A stretch of DNA of 64,000 nucleotides from Bacteroidaceae bacterium (lineage in GTDB: Bacteria > Bacteroidota > Bacteroidia > Bacteroidales > Bacteroidaceae), in the NCBI GenBank assembly GCA_017467885.1, contig JAFUKC010000015.1:1-64000 (forward strand), given 5' to 3'. Below the pieces are notes generated by a model. That model had not been told where the DNA came from. It was given only the letters and a program-made list of their open reading frames with translations, and ran no database searches. This document shows, in pieces, positions 1 to 8,860 of this stretch. The position numbers and the translations under genes are program-made. Every line of letters begins with the position of its first letter. Position 1 is the first letter of the stretch.

Positions 1-363
1 ACACTCTTACTTGAAGGTCGTAGGAAACCATAGATGCAGATGTAACAATAGCAGCCCACGCTATACGCGTGAGAACCACTATGCTATCCTTGCATCTAAT
101 TGAAAATTTCCTACGTTTTCAAGTACAAGATAAGCATAACGTTTCTTCTTTTTCTCTTATGTCTTGGATAGAGTTGCCCCTAACCGACTGCGAATTTACA
201 AAAAATCACAATAATAAGAGCCTTATACGGGCATTTTATTACTATTTAGATGTGTATTTATAGTTTCCGCCCTCAAATTTCTCTATTAAACGAATTATCA
301 CTAACTTTGTCTTGTAGAACACAATCCATAAAACAAAGCTTTGATTCAGATAAAACAATTATT
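1..363. other. Intergenic stretch upstream of the M3 peptidase gene
   Basis: I see no supported gene here. The only open frame (69-263, plus) has no family resemblance and no credible promoter or ribosome site. The right end holds a candidate -7 box for the M3 peptidase. The left end could be the tail of a feature lying outside the window. Confidence 0.5.
302..309 (+). promoter_or_regulatory. Bacteroidota -7 box for the M3 peptidase gene
   Basis: TAACTTTG matches TAnnTTTG and lies 54 bases before the chosen ATG at 364. No clear -33 TTG was seen. It also argues against the longer reading that starts at 250, upstream of this promoter. Confidence 0.5.
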
Positions 364-2463
364 ATGCGTAAAACATTCTATTCATTACTAACAATTACAG
401 TTATGCTGACACAGATTTCATGTAGCGGAGAGAGAGAAAAAAATGCTTTGCTATGCGAAAGCAAAGCCCCTTTTGCTGCGCCGGAGTTCAACCGATACAA
501 AACAAGTGACTTTGCCGAAGCATTCAAAATTGCCATCGACGAAAAACGTGCCGATATAAAAAGAATAATCGACAACGAAGAAACACCCACATACGCAAAC
601 ACGATAGATGCACTTGAGTTGAGCGGAAGGCTTCTTGACAAAGTTTCGGCAATATTCTTTACGCTGAACGAGAGCGACAACAGCCCCGAGATGACAGATA
701 TTGAGAACGAGGTGACACCGATGCTCACCGAGTTAAGTGGTTTCGTGTACATGAACGACACTCTGTTTACACGCATTAAATCACTTTACGAACAACGCGA
801 ATCACTTTCGCTTGACGAAGAACAGATGATTGTGCTTGGGAATTACTACAAAAAATTTGTTCGTGGCGGTGCTCTTTTGAACAACGAGGAGAAAGCACGC
901 CTGCTCGAGTTGGATACAAAAATAAGCCTTGCACAAATTGAATTTGGGAAAAACCTGCTCGCCGACAATAAAGATTTCAAATTGGTGATAACCGACGAAA
1001 AAGAACTCAGCGGGTTACCCGACGGTGTAAAAGATGCAGCAAAGGCAACAGCCGAAGAGGCCGGTATCGAGGGGTGGGTGTTTACACTTGACAAGCCAAG
1101 CTGCATACCCTTCATGCAATATGCCGACAACCGTTCGTTGCGCGAAAAGATATACAAGGCTTACTACAATCGCGGAAACAACAATAACCCAAACAACAAC
1201 AAGACTATAATTCGAAATATCCTATCCATGCGGCAAGAGAAAGCCAAGTTGCTTGGTTTTGAATCGTTTGCCCATTATATGCTCGATGAAAAGATGGCCG
1301 GAACACCGGAGGCTGCAAACCAATTACTGATGAGCATTTGGAAACCTGCTGTAGAGCGGGCTAAAGAGGAAGCCGAAGCATTGCAAAGCATAATATACGC
1401 CGAGGGCGAGAATTTCAAACTCGAGGGCTGGGACTGGTTCTACTACACCGAGAAACTGCGTAAAAGCAAATACTCGCTTAACGACGAAGACATAAAGCCA
1501 TACTTTAAGATTGACAATGTATTGGCCGGTGCTTTCGATTGCGCAAGCAAACTATATGATATAAAATTTATTGAGCGCAACGATATTCCCGTTTATCACA
1601 ACGAGGTAAAGAGCTACGAAGTTCTTACCAACGATAATGAACATTTAGGTATTTTCTACACCGACTTCTTTCCGCGCCCATCGAAACGTCAAGGTGCATG
1701 GATGACAAATTTTGTAAACCAGATTAATTTGGGCGGCGAACAAAAACGTCCGATGATTGTAAACGTATGCAACTTCACTGCACCCACAGGCAGCACGCCG
1801 GCTCTTCTTAACATAGATGAGACACGCACACTGTTCCACGAATTCGGACACGCGTTGCATGGAATGCTCACACAAACACACTACCCATCGGTAAGCGGAA
1901 CGAACGTTAAACACGACTTTGTGGAACTCTTCTCGCAAGCCAATGAAAAATGGGCAGTTGCACCCGAGGTAATGCGTACATATGCAAAACATTACAAGAC
2001 AGGTGAGGTTATACCCGATTCACTTATAGAAAAGATGCAAAACAGCTCGTACTTCAATCTTGGGTTCGAGACAACCGAACTTGTTGCAGCCGCACTGCTC
2101 GACCTGCAGATGCACCTTGTAAAAGATTACGAGAACTTCGATTGCAATACTTTTGAAGATGAGTTGCGCAAAACACTCGGCTTTATTCCCGAGATAGAAT
2201 ATCGCTATTGCAGCACCAATTTTGCCCACATTTTCAGTGGAGAATATGCTGTAGGTTACTATGCATACCTATGGGCCGAGGTGCTCGACTGCGACGCCTT
2301 TGAATTGTTCAAACAGAAAGGCTTGTTCGACAAGGAAACTGCAGCAAATTACAAGGTGTTACTTGAAATGGGTGGTAGCAAAGACCCTATGCGTGAATAT
2401 CGCCGCTTCCGCGGAGCCGACGCCAACCCCGATGCTCTGCTACGTGCACGAGGATTAAAATAA
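364..2463 (+). CDS. dcp: M3 family zinc metallopeptidase lipoprotein (peptidyl-dipeptidase Dcp type)
   Basis: A 699-residue oligopeptidase of the thimet/Dcp family that removes dipeptides from, or cleaves, short peptides. The start at 364 is chosen because it gives a lipoprotein signal (MRKTFYSLL, then a hydrophobic stretch ending TQISC, Cys20) and follows the -7 box at 302; the frame is open back to 250. The zinc site HEFGH is at residues 492-496, followed by the long helical C-terminal half usual for the family, and length is normal (Dcp about 680). The lipid anchor suggests a periplasmic or membrane-attached enzyme, whereas E. coli Dcp is periplasmic or cytosolic. The next gene follows after 6 bases and is probably co-transcribed. 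Confidence 0.9.
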   Translation: MRKTFYSLLTITVMLTQISCSGEREKNALLCESKAPFAAPEFNRYKTSDFAEAFKIAIDEKRADIKRIIDNEETPTYANTIDALELSGRLLDKVSAIFFTLNESDNSPEMTDIENEVTPMLTELSGFVYMNDTLFTRIKSLYEQRESLSLDEEQMIVLGNYYKKFVRGGALLNNEEKARLLELDTKISLAQIEFGKNLLADNKDFKLVITDEKELSGLPDGVKDAAKATAEEAGIEGWVFTLDKPSCIPFMQYADNRSLREKIYKAYYNRGNNNNPNNNKTIIRNILSMRQEKAKLLGFESFAHYMLDEKMAGTPEAANQLLMSIWKPAVERAKEEAEALQSIIYAEGENFKLEGWDWFYYTEKLRKSKYSLNDEDIKPYFKIDNVLAGAFDCASKLYDIKFIERNDIPVYHNEVKSYEVLTNDNEHLGIFYTDFFPRPSKRQGAWMTNFVNQINLGGEQKRPMIVNVCNFTAPTGSTPALLNIDETRTLFHEFGHALHGMLTQTHYPSVSGTNVKHDFVELFSQANEKWAVAPEVMRTYAKHYKTGEVIPDSLIEKMQNSSYFNLGFETTELVAAALLDLQMHLVKDYENFDCNTFEDELRKTLGFIPEIEYRYCSTNFAHIFSGEYAVGYYAYLWAEVLDCDAFELFKQKGLFDKETAANYKVLLEMGGSKDPMREYRRFRGADANPDALLRARGLK

Positions 2464-2469
2464 GAAGCT

Positions 2470-2928
2470 ATGGAAGAAAGAATAGAACTTGCCGTATCTC
2501 TTTTTAAAGAGGGATACAACTGCTCACAATCGGTTGTGGCAGCATTTGCCGATATGTATGGTTTCACTCGTGAACAAGCACTTAAGATGGCTGCATCGTT
2601 CGGTGGAGGAATAGGCCGTATGCGCCAGACTTGCGGTGCCGCATGTGGGCTGTTTATGATTGCCGGTTTGGAAACAGGCTGCACAGAGGGGAGAAACAGT
2701 GAAGGGAAAGAGGCCAATTACAAGTTGGTACAGAAGTTGGCAGCAGAGTTCGAGAAACGCAATGGTTCGCTCATTTGTGGCGAACTGTTGGGTTTGGTAA
2801 AAAACAGCCCGACACCTCCTACCCCGGAAGCACGTACAGCAGAGTATTACAAGAAGCGTCCATGTGTCAAAATGGTAGAGGAAGCTGCTATAATTTGGGT
2901 AGAGTATATGCAAAAAAATGATAAATAG
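2470..2928 (+). CDS. C_GCAxxG_C_C family protein
   Basis: A 152-residue member of the C_GCAxxG_C_C family, recognised from NCSQSV near residue 20 and the core motif C-GAACG in 'RQTCGAACGLFM' near residue 57, with further cysteines at SLICGELL and RPCVKM. The spaced cysteines suggest a bound metal or redox role; members often sit near redox or transport genes, but no reaction is established. It starts six bases after the M3 peptidase stop, so the two probably form one transcript. Length fits the family. Confidence 0.85.
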   Translation: MEERIELAVSLFKEGYNCSQSVVAAFADMYGFTREQALKMAASFGGGIGRMRQTCGAACGLFMIAGLETGCTEGRNSEGKEANYKLVQKLAAEFEKRNGSLICGELLGLVKNSPTPPTPEARTAEYYKKRPCVKMVEEAAIIWVEYMQKNDK

Positions 2929-2971
2929 ACACTTTTTTGCATTAAATTTGATAAAAATACCATTCTCGGTA

Positions 2972-3001
2972 TTGTCATTATAAAAAAAAGAAGTACCTTT
3001 G
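2972..3001 (+). promoter_or_regulatory. Promoter of the winged-helix gene (-33 and -7)
   Basis: TTG at 2972-2974 and TACCTTTG at 2994-3001 are separated by 19 bases, the normal Bacteroidota sigma-ABfr arrangement. Transcription should begin near 3008. Confidence 0.75.
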
Positions 3002-3043
3002 CAACCGTTTTAAACAGAACGATATAAGTTGAATTAAAAAATT

Positions 3044-3250
3044 ATGATTATGATTACAGAAATGGCTGGTGATTTTGCAGGTCGTATTTGGAACGCCCTC
3101 AATGAAACAGAAGGTCTTACATTGAAAGAAATTAAGAAAGCTACAAAATTGAAAGACAAAGAACTTTACTTGGGTCTTGGTTGGTTGCTCCGCGAGGACA
3201 AAGTATTCTCTTGCGTTGCAGAGGAAGAGGAAATCTTCGCCCTTAAGTAA
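3044..3250 (+). CDS. Small winged helix-turn-helix protein (DUF2582 type)
   Basis: A 68-residue protein made up of a single winged-helix fold: 'AGRIWNAL' helix, 'LTLKEIKKATKLKDKELYLGLGWLLRED' recognition region and 'FALK' wing. It matches the PF10771-type wHTH family common in Bacteroidales, usually alone or beside metabolic genes, with no known target. Starting at the second ATG (3050) would shorten it by two residues. It has its own strong promoter and is closed by a perfect bidirectional terminator, so it is a monocistronic unit. DNA binding is inferred from the fold. Confidence 0.8.
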   Translation: MIMITEMAGDFAGRIWNALNETEGLTLKEIKKATKLKDKELYLGLGWLLREDKVFSCVAEEEEIFALK

Positions 3251-3263
3251 ATAATACAATTAT

Positions 3264-3303
3264 AAAAATAACGAGTTGGCCTTGGGGCCAACTCGTTATT
3301 TTT
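3264..3303. terminator. Bidirectional intrinsic terminator, 18-bp perfect stem
   Basis: Left arm 3264-3281, loop TTGG, right arm 3286-3303. A-rich and T-rich flanks allow use from both sides, between the converging winged-helix and sialidase genes. It overlaps the sialidase stop codon. Confidence 0.9.
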
Positions 3304-4627
3304 ATTTATCAAGCGTACCGATAACAAATCCGCCCCTGTCTACTGCCGGATTATATACAAACCGGCCGCCGGTTATCTCCTCTACCGAAACATCCTTATA
3401 AACAATGGTGTAACCACCGCCCTGTGTTTTATATGTATCCTCCTCATAAAGGAATGCTATTTTGCCATCGGCCTGCTGAATCATTGTGGAATAAGCCGAA
3501 GAAAGATTACTAATTTGATACTTCCCGTCCCAATCCTTTGCAAAATTCTTGGGATAATTGTAATCGGAGAAACCCTCCAACACCTTGTAATATATACCTA
3601 CATTGCTACGCCCCGAACCGAAAGGCAACGACTGTAGTGCAATGAACATATCTTTTCCATCGCTCTTTCGTGTAACAGGCAACACCATAACCTCGCCATT
3701 ACACGAATTGTTTACAGCCGTAACACCATTATTATCGACACCGGAGAATGCATGTTCGCCCCAATAGCCGACAGCCTTACCGGCATCGGTAAAGGTGAAA
3801 ATATTATAAAGGCGACCACCACCGCAACGCGAACTTAACAGGATGGAGCCATCGGGCAACTCCTCGGTTTTCGGTTCATCACCACCATAAGGAACAGGTG
3901 CAGCCTCTGCCCCACCCAAAATATTCCATTTACCGCCAAAATCGTCGGAGTAGACAACAAAATTACAGAACTGCCCCTTATTGTCGCGGGCAAGCATAGC
4001 CGCATACAAACGATAATAATCACCCACCTTTGTAACGGAACTTTGGAATATTCGTCCCGAACCTATGAACATCGATTTTATAGGACCTACTGGAGAGTTG
4101 TCTATGGGAGCATAGAACTGTTCGGTAATAACCTCGGGCTCGCTCCAAGTGAGACCTCCGTCGTTGCTGTAAAGCCGCGCCACCTGATTGGGGTATTCAC
4201 GTGTTGCAGCAAAATATGTTTGATAACCACAAACACAGATAAGCAATATACGATTACTCTCCCTGTCGGCCACAATAGCCGGGTCGCCATAGCCGGCCAT
4301 AAGCGATTTATTGGGATTATTGTCGATTTTCTTTCCGTCACCCGAGATTATTGTAAAAATATCGCCCCACGTAGCACCGTTGTCATCACTTATTCTGCAA
4401 TGTAAATCGATACGTCCGTTACCAATATCGGCACGACAGAAGCGGTAATCGGCCACCGCCACCAACCTGCCGTCAACTGTTTTTGCAATTGCCGGTATAC
4501 GGTACGGAATAGCCTGTGTTGTGGGTGTCGGAAAAAGGTCGTAACCTTTTTTTGCGGTTCCATCGTCACCCGCCGAAACAAGTGCTGCTGAAAAAAGAAA
4601 AGCAGCAGACAATAGAAATTTCCTCAT
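3302..4627 (-). CDS. nanH: Exo-alpha-sialidase (neuraminidase, GH33), secreted
   Basis: A 441-residue secreted sialidase that hydrolyses terminal sialic acids from glycans. The start at 4627 gives a clean signal peptide (MRKFLLSAAFLFSAALVSAG); the open frame continues 27 codons upstream, across its own promoter. GH33 hallmarks: the YRIP motif ('IPYRIPAI', the arginine binding the carboxylate) and Asp-boxes 'SDDNGATW', 'SNDGGLTW' and a weaker 'SDDFGGKW', each marking a propeller blade. 'SSRCGGGRLYN' carries a second triad arginine. There is no added carbohydrate-binding domain. It stands alone, not in a nan operon, but nagA and amino-sugar genes lie 25 kb away in the window. Confidence 0.9.
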   Translation of the reverse strand: MRKFLLSAAFLFSAALVSAGDDGTAKKGYDLFPTPTTQAIPYRIPAIAKTVDGRLVAVADYRFCRADIGNGRIDLHCRISDDNGATWGDIFTIISGDGKKIDNNPNKSLMAGYGDPAIVADRESNRILLICVCGYQTYFAATREYPNQVARLYSNDGGLTWSEPEVITEQFYAPIDNSPVGPIKSMFIGSGRIFQSSVTKVGDYYRLYAAMLARDNKGQFCNFVVYSDDFGGKWNILGGAEAAPVPYGGDEPKTEELPDGSILLSSRCGGGRLYNIFTFTDAGKAVGYWGEHAFSGVDNNGVTAVNNSCNGEVMVLPVTRKSDGKDMFIALQSLPFGSGRSNVGIYYKVLEGFSDYNYPKNFAKDWDGKYQISNLSSAYSTMIQQADGKIAFLYEEDTYKTQGGGYTIVYKDVSVEEITGGRFVYNPAVDRGGFVIGTLDK

Positions 4628-4655
4628 ATTATTTGATTTAAATTCATGTTTTGTG

Positions 4656-4663
4656 CAAATATA
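4656..4663 (-). promoter_or_regulatory. -7 box of the sialidase gene
   Basis: TATATTTG on the minus strand, 28 bases before the sialidase ATG at 4627. This supports that start over the upstream alternative. Confidence 0.6.
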
Positions 4664-4858
4664 AACAAAAAACGAGCGAAAAAAAACAAAGTTAACTTTG
4701 TTTTTCACAGAGAGTGCAGTATATATTCGAGTTTAAGCTCAAATATAGGATGCGGCTGTTTATGACAAATAAACAAAAGCTAAAGAGGATATAAAAGAGT
4801 AAAAAAATTATTTTAATAAATTTAAAACGGTTTTTATCGTTTTATTATTTTAAAATAG

Positions 4859-4866
4859 TATTTTTG
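4859..4866 (+). promoter_or_regulatory. -7 box of pgk
   Basis: TATTTTTG followed by CAAAG, 68 bases before the pgk ATG. The -33 element is not clear. Confidence 0.6.
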
Positions 4867-4934
4867 CAAAGAATGGCATCGAGCCATACATAATTAAAAT
4901 GATACATTATTAATTAACCCAATAAATTATAATC

Positions 4935-6185
4935 ATGACAATTGACAATTTTAAATTTGCCGGCAAAAAGGCAATCGTTCGTGTTGACTTCAACGTTCCA
5001 TTGAACGAAGAGGGTAAAATTACCGATGACACACGTATTCGCGGTGCTCTCCCCACATTGAAGAAGGTATTGGCCGATGGTGGTGCACTCATTATCATGT
5101 CACATATGGGTAAGCCCAAAGGTAAAGTGAATGCAAAATTCTCTTTGAGCCAGATTGTTGACGCAGTTGCCGAAAAACTTGGTGTTCCCGTACAGTTTGC
5201 TCCCGACTGCGCAAAAGCTGCCGAGGTTGCTGCTGCTTTGAAACCGGGTGAGGTGCTTATGCTCGAGAACCTTCGTTTCTATCCCGAGGAGGAAGGCAAG
5301 CCTGTAGGTATCGATAAAGAGGACCCCGCATACAACGATGCAAAGAAAGCCATGAAGGAGTCACAGAAAGAGTTCTCGAAGACTTTGGCTTCGTATGCCG
5401 ACTGCTACATCAACGACGCTTTCGGTACAGCGCACCGTCGTCATGCTTCAACAGCTGTCATTGCCGACTACTTCAGCGATGACAACAAGATGCTTGGTTA
5501 TCTTATGGAGAAAGAAGTTAAGGCTGTTGACAACATACTGAAAGACATTAAACGTCCTTTCACCGCAATCATGGGTGGTTCGAAGGTTTCAACAAAAATC
5601 GGTATTATCGAAAACCTTATGGACAAGGTTGACAACCTTATCCTTTGCGGTGGTATGACATATACTTTTGCAAAGGCACAAGGTGGCAAAGTAGGTAATT
5701 CAATAGTTGAGGATGATAAATTGCAATTGGCACTCGACATCATCGAGCAGGCTAAAGCAAAAGGTGTAAACCTTGTATTGGCGACCGATTGTGTTGCTGC
5801 TGATGCATTCTCTAACGATGCCAACACACAGATTGTTCCTGTAAGCGATATTCCCGAAGGTTGGGAAGGCTTGGATGCAGGTCCCGAGGCCCGCAAAGCA
5901 TTTGCTGCAGCCATAGAGGATGCAAAAACAATCCTTTGGAACGGCCCTGCAGGTGTATTCGAGTTTGACAACTTCACAGCCGGCTCACGTGCTATTGCCG
6001 AGGCTATCGGTAAGGCTACTGCAAACGGTGCATTCTCGCTCATTGGTGGTGGTGACTCTGTTGCTTGTATCAACAAATTTGGTATGGCAGAGCAGGTTTC
6101 ATACATCTCAACAGGTGGTGGTGCACTTCTTGAAGCTATCGAGGGCAAGGTTCTTCCCGGCGTAGCAGCAATCAAAGGTGAATAA
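4935..6185 (+). CDS. pgk: Phosphoglycerate kinase
   Basis: Glycolytic kinase (EC 2.7.2.3), 416 residues, cytoplasmic; it transfers the phosphate of 1,3-bisphosphoglycerate to ADP. Visible signatures: N-terminal 'VRVDFNVPL', 'SHMGKPKG', the hinge and nucleotide-domain motifs 'GGSKVSTKI' and 'LCGGMTYTF', and C-terminal 'GGGDSVA' and 'STGGGALLE'. Length is normal. The acidic residues and Val/Gly-rich codons match a highly expressed gene. It has its own promoter and a strong terminator, so it is a single-gene unit. Confidence 0.98.
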   Translation: MTIDNFKFAGKKAIVRVDFNVPLNEEGKITDDTRIRGALPTLKKVLADGGALIIMSHMGKPKGKVNAKFSLSQIVDAVAEKLGVPVQFAPDCAKAAEVAAALKPGEVLMLENLRFYPEEEGKPVGIDKEDPAYNDAKKAMKESQKEFSKTLASYADCYINDAFGTAHRRHASTAVIADYFSDDNKMLGYLMEKEVKAVDNILKDIKRPFTAIMGGSKVSTKIGIIENLMDKVDNLILCGGMTYTFAKAQGGKVGNSIVEDDKLQLALDIIEQAKAKGVNLVLATDCVAADAFSNDANTQIVPVSDIPEGWEGLDAGPEARKAFAAAIEDAKTILWNGPAGVFEFDNFTAGSRAIAEAIGKATANGAFSLIGGGDSVACINKFGMAEQVSYISTGGGALLEAIEGKVLPGVAAIKGE

Positions 6186-6202
6186 ATTTATTTCTTTATA
6201 GG

Positions 6203-6234
6203 CATAAACAGCGTGGCACGCCACGCTGTTTATG
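6203..6234 (+). terminator. Intrinsic terminator after pgk
   Basis: 14-bp perfect stem, 6203-6216 with 6221-6234, loop CACG, followed by TTTGTAT. Confidence 0.85.
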
Positions 6235-6294
6235 TTTGTATATAAGGAGAGCAGACATTTATAAAAGATTCATATTTAAGAATTGTAAAGAGGT

Positions 6295-8493
6295 ATGGAA
6301 GCCAAAAGAATAATCGAGATACGACGTATGGCAAATACATTTTTGCAAGATGAGAGGCTGAAACAAGCTATTGAAATTCTTGGAGAAAGTATTGAAGAAA
6401 TTAACAATTGGGAATTACGCACACGATACACCGAAATAGAAACGGCATATCGATACATGCTCGATTATTTCAGCATAGGAATGCCCGACCCCGACAGACA
6501 ACGCCTGCGCTGCGAATTGATAGGAAAATGTTATATGCTTAACGATGAGATTGCCATAGCACGTGAGAGCGAACATTCCTTATCGGTATATTCGCAGCAT
6601 CGACGTAAATACAAGAATAGCACCGATGCCGAAAGATTACGTATACAACTCGCCGAGAATGCAGCAAACCTATCCGTAACAAATATTCTTCCCGAAAGTG
6701 AAAGAAAAAGTATAAACAGAGAACTTGCCGACCAACACGAGAAATTACTTGCAGAGGCTTTCATGCGCATTTGGTGTTGCACAAACCCGACAAAATCGAC
6801 TCTAAATGAAATCTATTCATTGCTTACCGAACGAAAAATAGGTATAAACGACAGAGCAACACTTGTAAGTGCTGTAACTTTAGGCATGCTGAAATGCTTC
6901 GACCCGCAAAAGGCCGTTATGTTGTGTAACCTTTCCATGCATGATGAAAGCGACATTGCAGTAAGAGCGCTGACAGGCCTTGTAATAATTCTTACCGCCA
7001 ACGAAAAACGCATAAAATATTATCCAGCCCTAAATGCTGCATTAGAATCGTTAAAAGAGAATACCACAATACTTAAACGCATCGAAACAACACAGATACA
7101 ACTTCTGCGCAGCCGCGAAACACAAAAGATTGATAAAAAGATGCGCGAAGAGATTATACCTGCTATGATGAAAAACCCCAATATAGGGAGTAACAAAATT
7201 GGGATAGACCTCATAAAAGAGATGGAAGACGAAGGGCAGAACCCCGAGTGGAAAGCATGGATAGAACAAGACAAGATAAAAGACAAAATAGAGGAGATGA
7301 CCAAGTGGCAGATTGAAGGTGCCGATGTGTATATGAGTACCTTCTCGCAACTGAAACGTTTTCCGTTCTTTAACGAACTTGTTAATTGGTTCCGGCCATT
7401 CGACAATGTTGTACCGCAAATATCGGAAATATTACCAAGCAACAGAAATATATCGAAAAGCATCTTAGGTGCAATATGTTCGTCGCGACAATTCTGCAAC
7501 AGCGACAAATATTCTTTCTGTTTTGCATTCGGCCAAGTACCGAACGAACAGCGAGAGATGCTGATGCAACAGATAGACAGCGGCGAAGACGAGACACACG
7601 ATACAAGCAACGAGGTGCCGACAGAAAAGGAAGCAGAAATAACCGGGAACCAATATATTCAGGACCTGTACCGCTTTTTTAAACTGTCACACTTCCGTCA
7701 TGATTTCAGTGACCCCTTTACTCTATCGCTCAATTTACTTGAAAGCCAATCGTTATCGTTCCTATTGGATCGCAGCAGCTCTATCCTGAAAACATTCAAT
7801 TATCTTATTGAGAAGGAGTATTACACCGAGGCATACAACTGCGGAGTGATGTATGAGGCAAAAGACTGCGACAGTCGTCACGATGCACAATTCTATCAGA
7901 AAATGGGATACAGCCTGCAAAAACAGGGAGAATACCGCAAAGCTATAGATTACTATACAAAAGCCGATATAGTGAAACCCGACACTTTGTGGACAATAAG
8001 ACACATGGCACAATGCTACCGCCTGCTTGGCGAGTTCAACAATGCGCTACACTATTATGAAACAGCCGAAGAGATTGCACCGGAGAATATGTCTCTGTTG
8101 TTTCAAACCGGTGAATGTCTGGCATCACTGAAACGCTACGAAGAGGCATTCGGCCGTTTCTTCAAAGTGGAGTACCTGCGACCCGAATCGTTGCGTGCAA
8201 AGCGTGCAATAGCGTGGTGCTCTTTTGTTACCGGACAAGACGAGCAATCACGCTGCTATTATGAAAAGATACTATCGAGCAAAAAGGCTAAAAGTGAAGA
8301 TTACATGAATGCGGCACATGTAGAATGGGTAAGCAACAATCGCAAGCGTGCAATAGAATTATACAGACAAGCCAAAGAACTCTATCAAAGCAATGACAGA
8401 CTGATAGAGAATATCTTCATGGACAAGGAAATACTTATTGCACGAGGAACATCGGAAGACGAATTGCTACTATTACGCGATATTCTTGTGTAA
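6295..8493 (+). CDS. Tetratricopeptide-repeat protein with a long uncharacterised N-terminal region
   Basis: A 732-residue cytoplasmic protein with no signal peptide or membrane segment. Residues from about 525 to 700 contain at least four TPR units, seen in 'FYQKMGYSLQKQGEYRKAIDYYTKA', 'AQCYRLLGEFNNALHYYETAEEIAP' and 'TGECLASLKRYEEAFGRFFKVEYLRP' style helices. The first 500 residues are charged and helical with no family I recognise. TPRs mediate protein-protein contacts, so this is probably a scaffold or partner-binding factor of unknown pathway. It follows pgk after a terminator, so it is not in the same operon. The ATG at 6295 is used; another in-frame ATG lies 12 codons in. Confidence 0.75.
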   Translation: MEAKRIIEIRRMANTFLQDERLKQAIEILGESIEEINNWELRTRYTEIETAYRYMLDYFSIGMPDPDRQRLRCELIGKCYMLNDEIAIARESEHSLSVYSQHRRKYKNSTDAERLRIQLAENAANLSVTNILPESERKSINRELADQHEKLLAEAFMRIWCCTNPTKSTLNEIYSLLTERKIGINDRATLVSAVTLGMLKCFDPQKAVMLCNLSMHDESDIAVRALTGLVIILTANEKRIKYYPALNAALESLKENTTILKRIETTQIQLLRSRETQKIDKKMREEIIPAMMKNPNIGSNKIGIDLIKEMEDEGQNPEWKAWIEQDKIKDKIEEMTKWQIEGADVYMSTFSQLKRFPFFNELVNWFRPFDNVVPQISEILPSNRNISKSILGAICSSRQFCNSDKYSFCFAFGQVPNEQREMLMQQIDSGEDETHDTSNEVPTEKEAEITGNQYIQDLYRFFKLSHFRHDFSDPFTLSLNLLESQSLSFLLDRSSSILKTFNYLIEKEYYTEAYNCGVMYEAKDCDSRHDAQFYQKMGYSLQKQGEYRKAIDYYTKADIVKPDTLWTIRHMAQCYRLLGEFNNALHYYETAEEIAPENMSLLFQTGECLASLKRYEEAFGRFFKVEYLRPESLRAKRAIAWCSFVTGQDEQSRCYYEKILSSKKAKSEDYMNAAHVEWVSNNRKRAIELYRQAKELYQSNDRLIENIFMDKEILIARGTSEDELLLLRDILV

Positions 8494-8505
8494 ACTCTTT
8501 ATGTT

Positions 8506-8545
8506 AAGAAATATGTTGTTGAAAATTCTCTGCAACATATTTCTT
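8506..8545 (+). terminator. Weak hairpin terminator after the TPR gene
   Basis: 13-bp stem, 8506-8518 with 8533-8545, with a 14-base loop and a T-rich but broken tail. Confidence 0.45.
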
Positions 8546-8658
8546 ATGTCATATCATTTTCATCTATCAATAAAATATATTTACCAATCTGACATATCCA
8601 CTATTTATAAAATCATTACATTATATTATTCTCGTAAAAAATATATCAAAAAGCAACC

Positions 8659-8689
8659 TTGCAACTTTGCACTATTTTTCTTACTTTTG
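8659..8689 (+). promoter_or_regulatory. Promoter of the tripartite efflux operon
   Basis: TTG at 8659-8661, 20-base spacer, TACTTTTG at 8682-8689. The roughly 165-base leader that follows is long enough to hold regulation, but no repressor gene lies beside it. Confidence 0.7.
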
Positions 8690-8860
8690 CATCCCGAAGA
8701 GCACAAAGTTCTTTAATATATGAGAAGAATCGCCAACTTACATTATTACATTTCAGTCGCTTGTATTTACATCCCGTATCATCATAATATTTCTACAAAT
8801 TGGGAGGACTGAGTGTCGGTGTAATTCTATAACATAATCACTATTAAATATTTATAACAA

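Larger units (their letters stand above)
4628..4934. other. Divergent control region between sialidase and pgk
   Basis: The 307-base AT-rich region carries outward-facing -7 boxes at each end (4656-4663 minus; 4859-4866 plus). No gene is seen in it. Confidence 0.6.
8494..8860. other. Intergenic region with terminator and efflux promoter
   Basis: The 367-base AT-rich region holds the TPR-gene hairpin (8506-8545) and the efflux operon promoter (8659-8689), leaving a leader of about 165 bases. An open frame at 8438-8716 runs over the TPR stop and the promoter and is not credible. Confidence 0.6.

Noticed and set aside
69..263. Open frame of 64 codons on the plus strand at the window start
   Set aside because: No family resemblance, no promoter before it, and low-complexity composition; treated as chance.
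5498..6175. 225-codon frame antisense to pgk
   Set aside because: Ser/Pro/Ala-rich shadow of a highly expressed gene.
8438..8716. Open frame of 92 codons after the TPR gene
   Set aside because: It overlaps the TPR stop, the hairpin and the efflux promoter, and its translation is chance-like.
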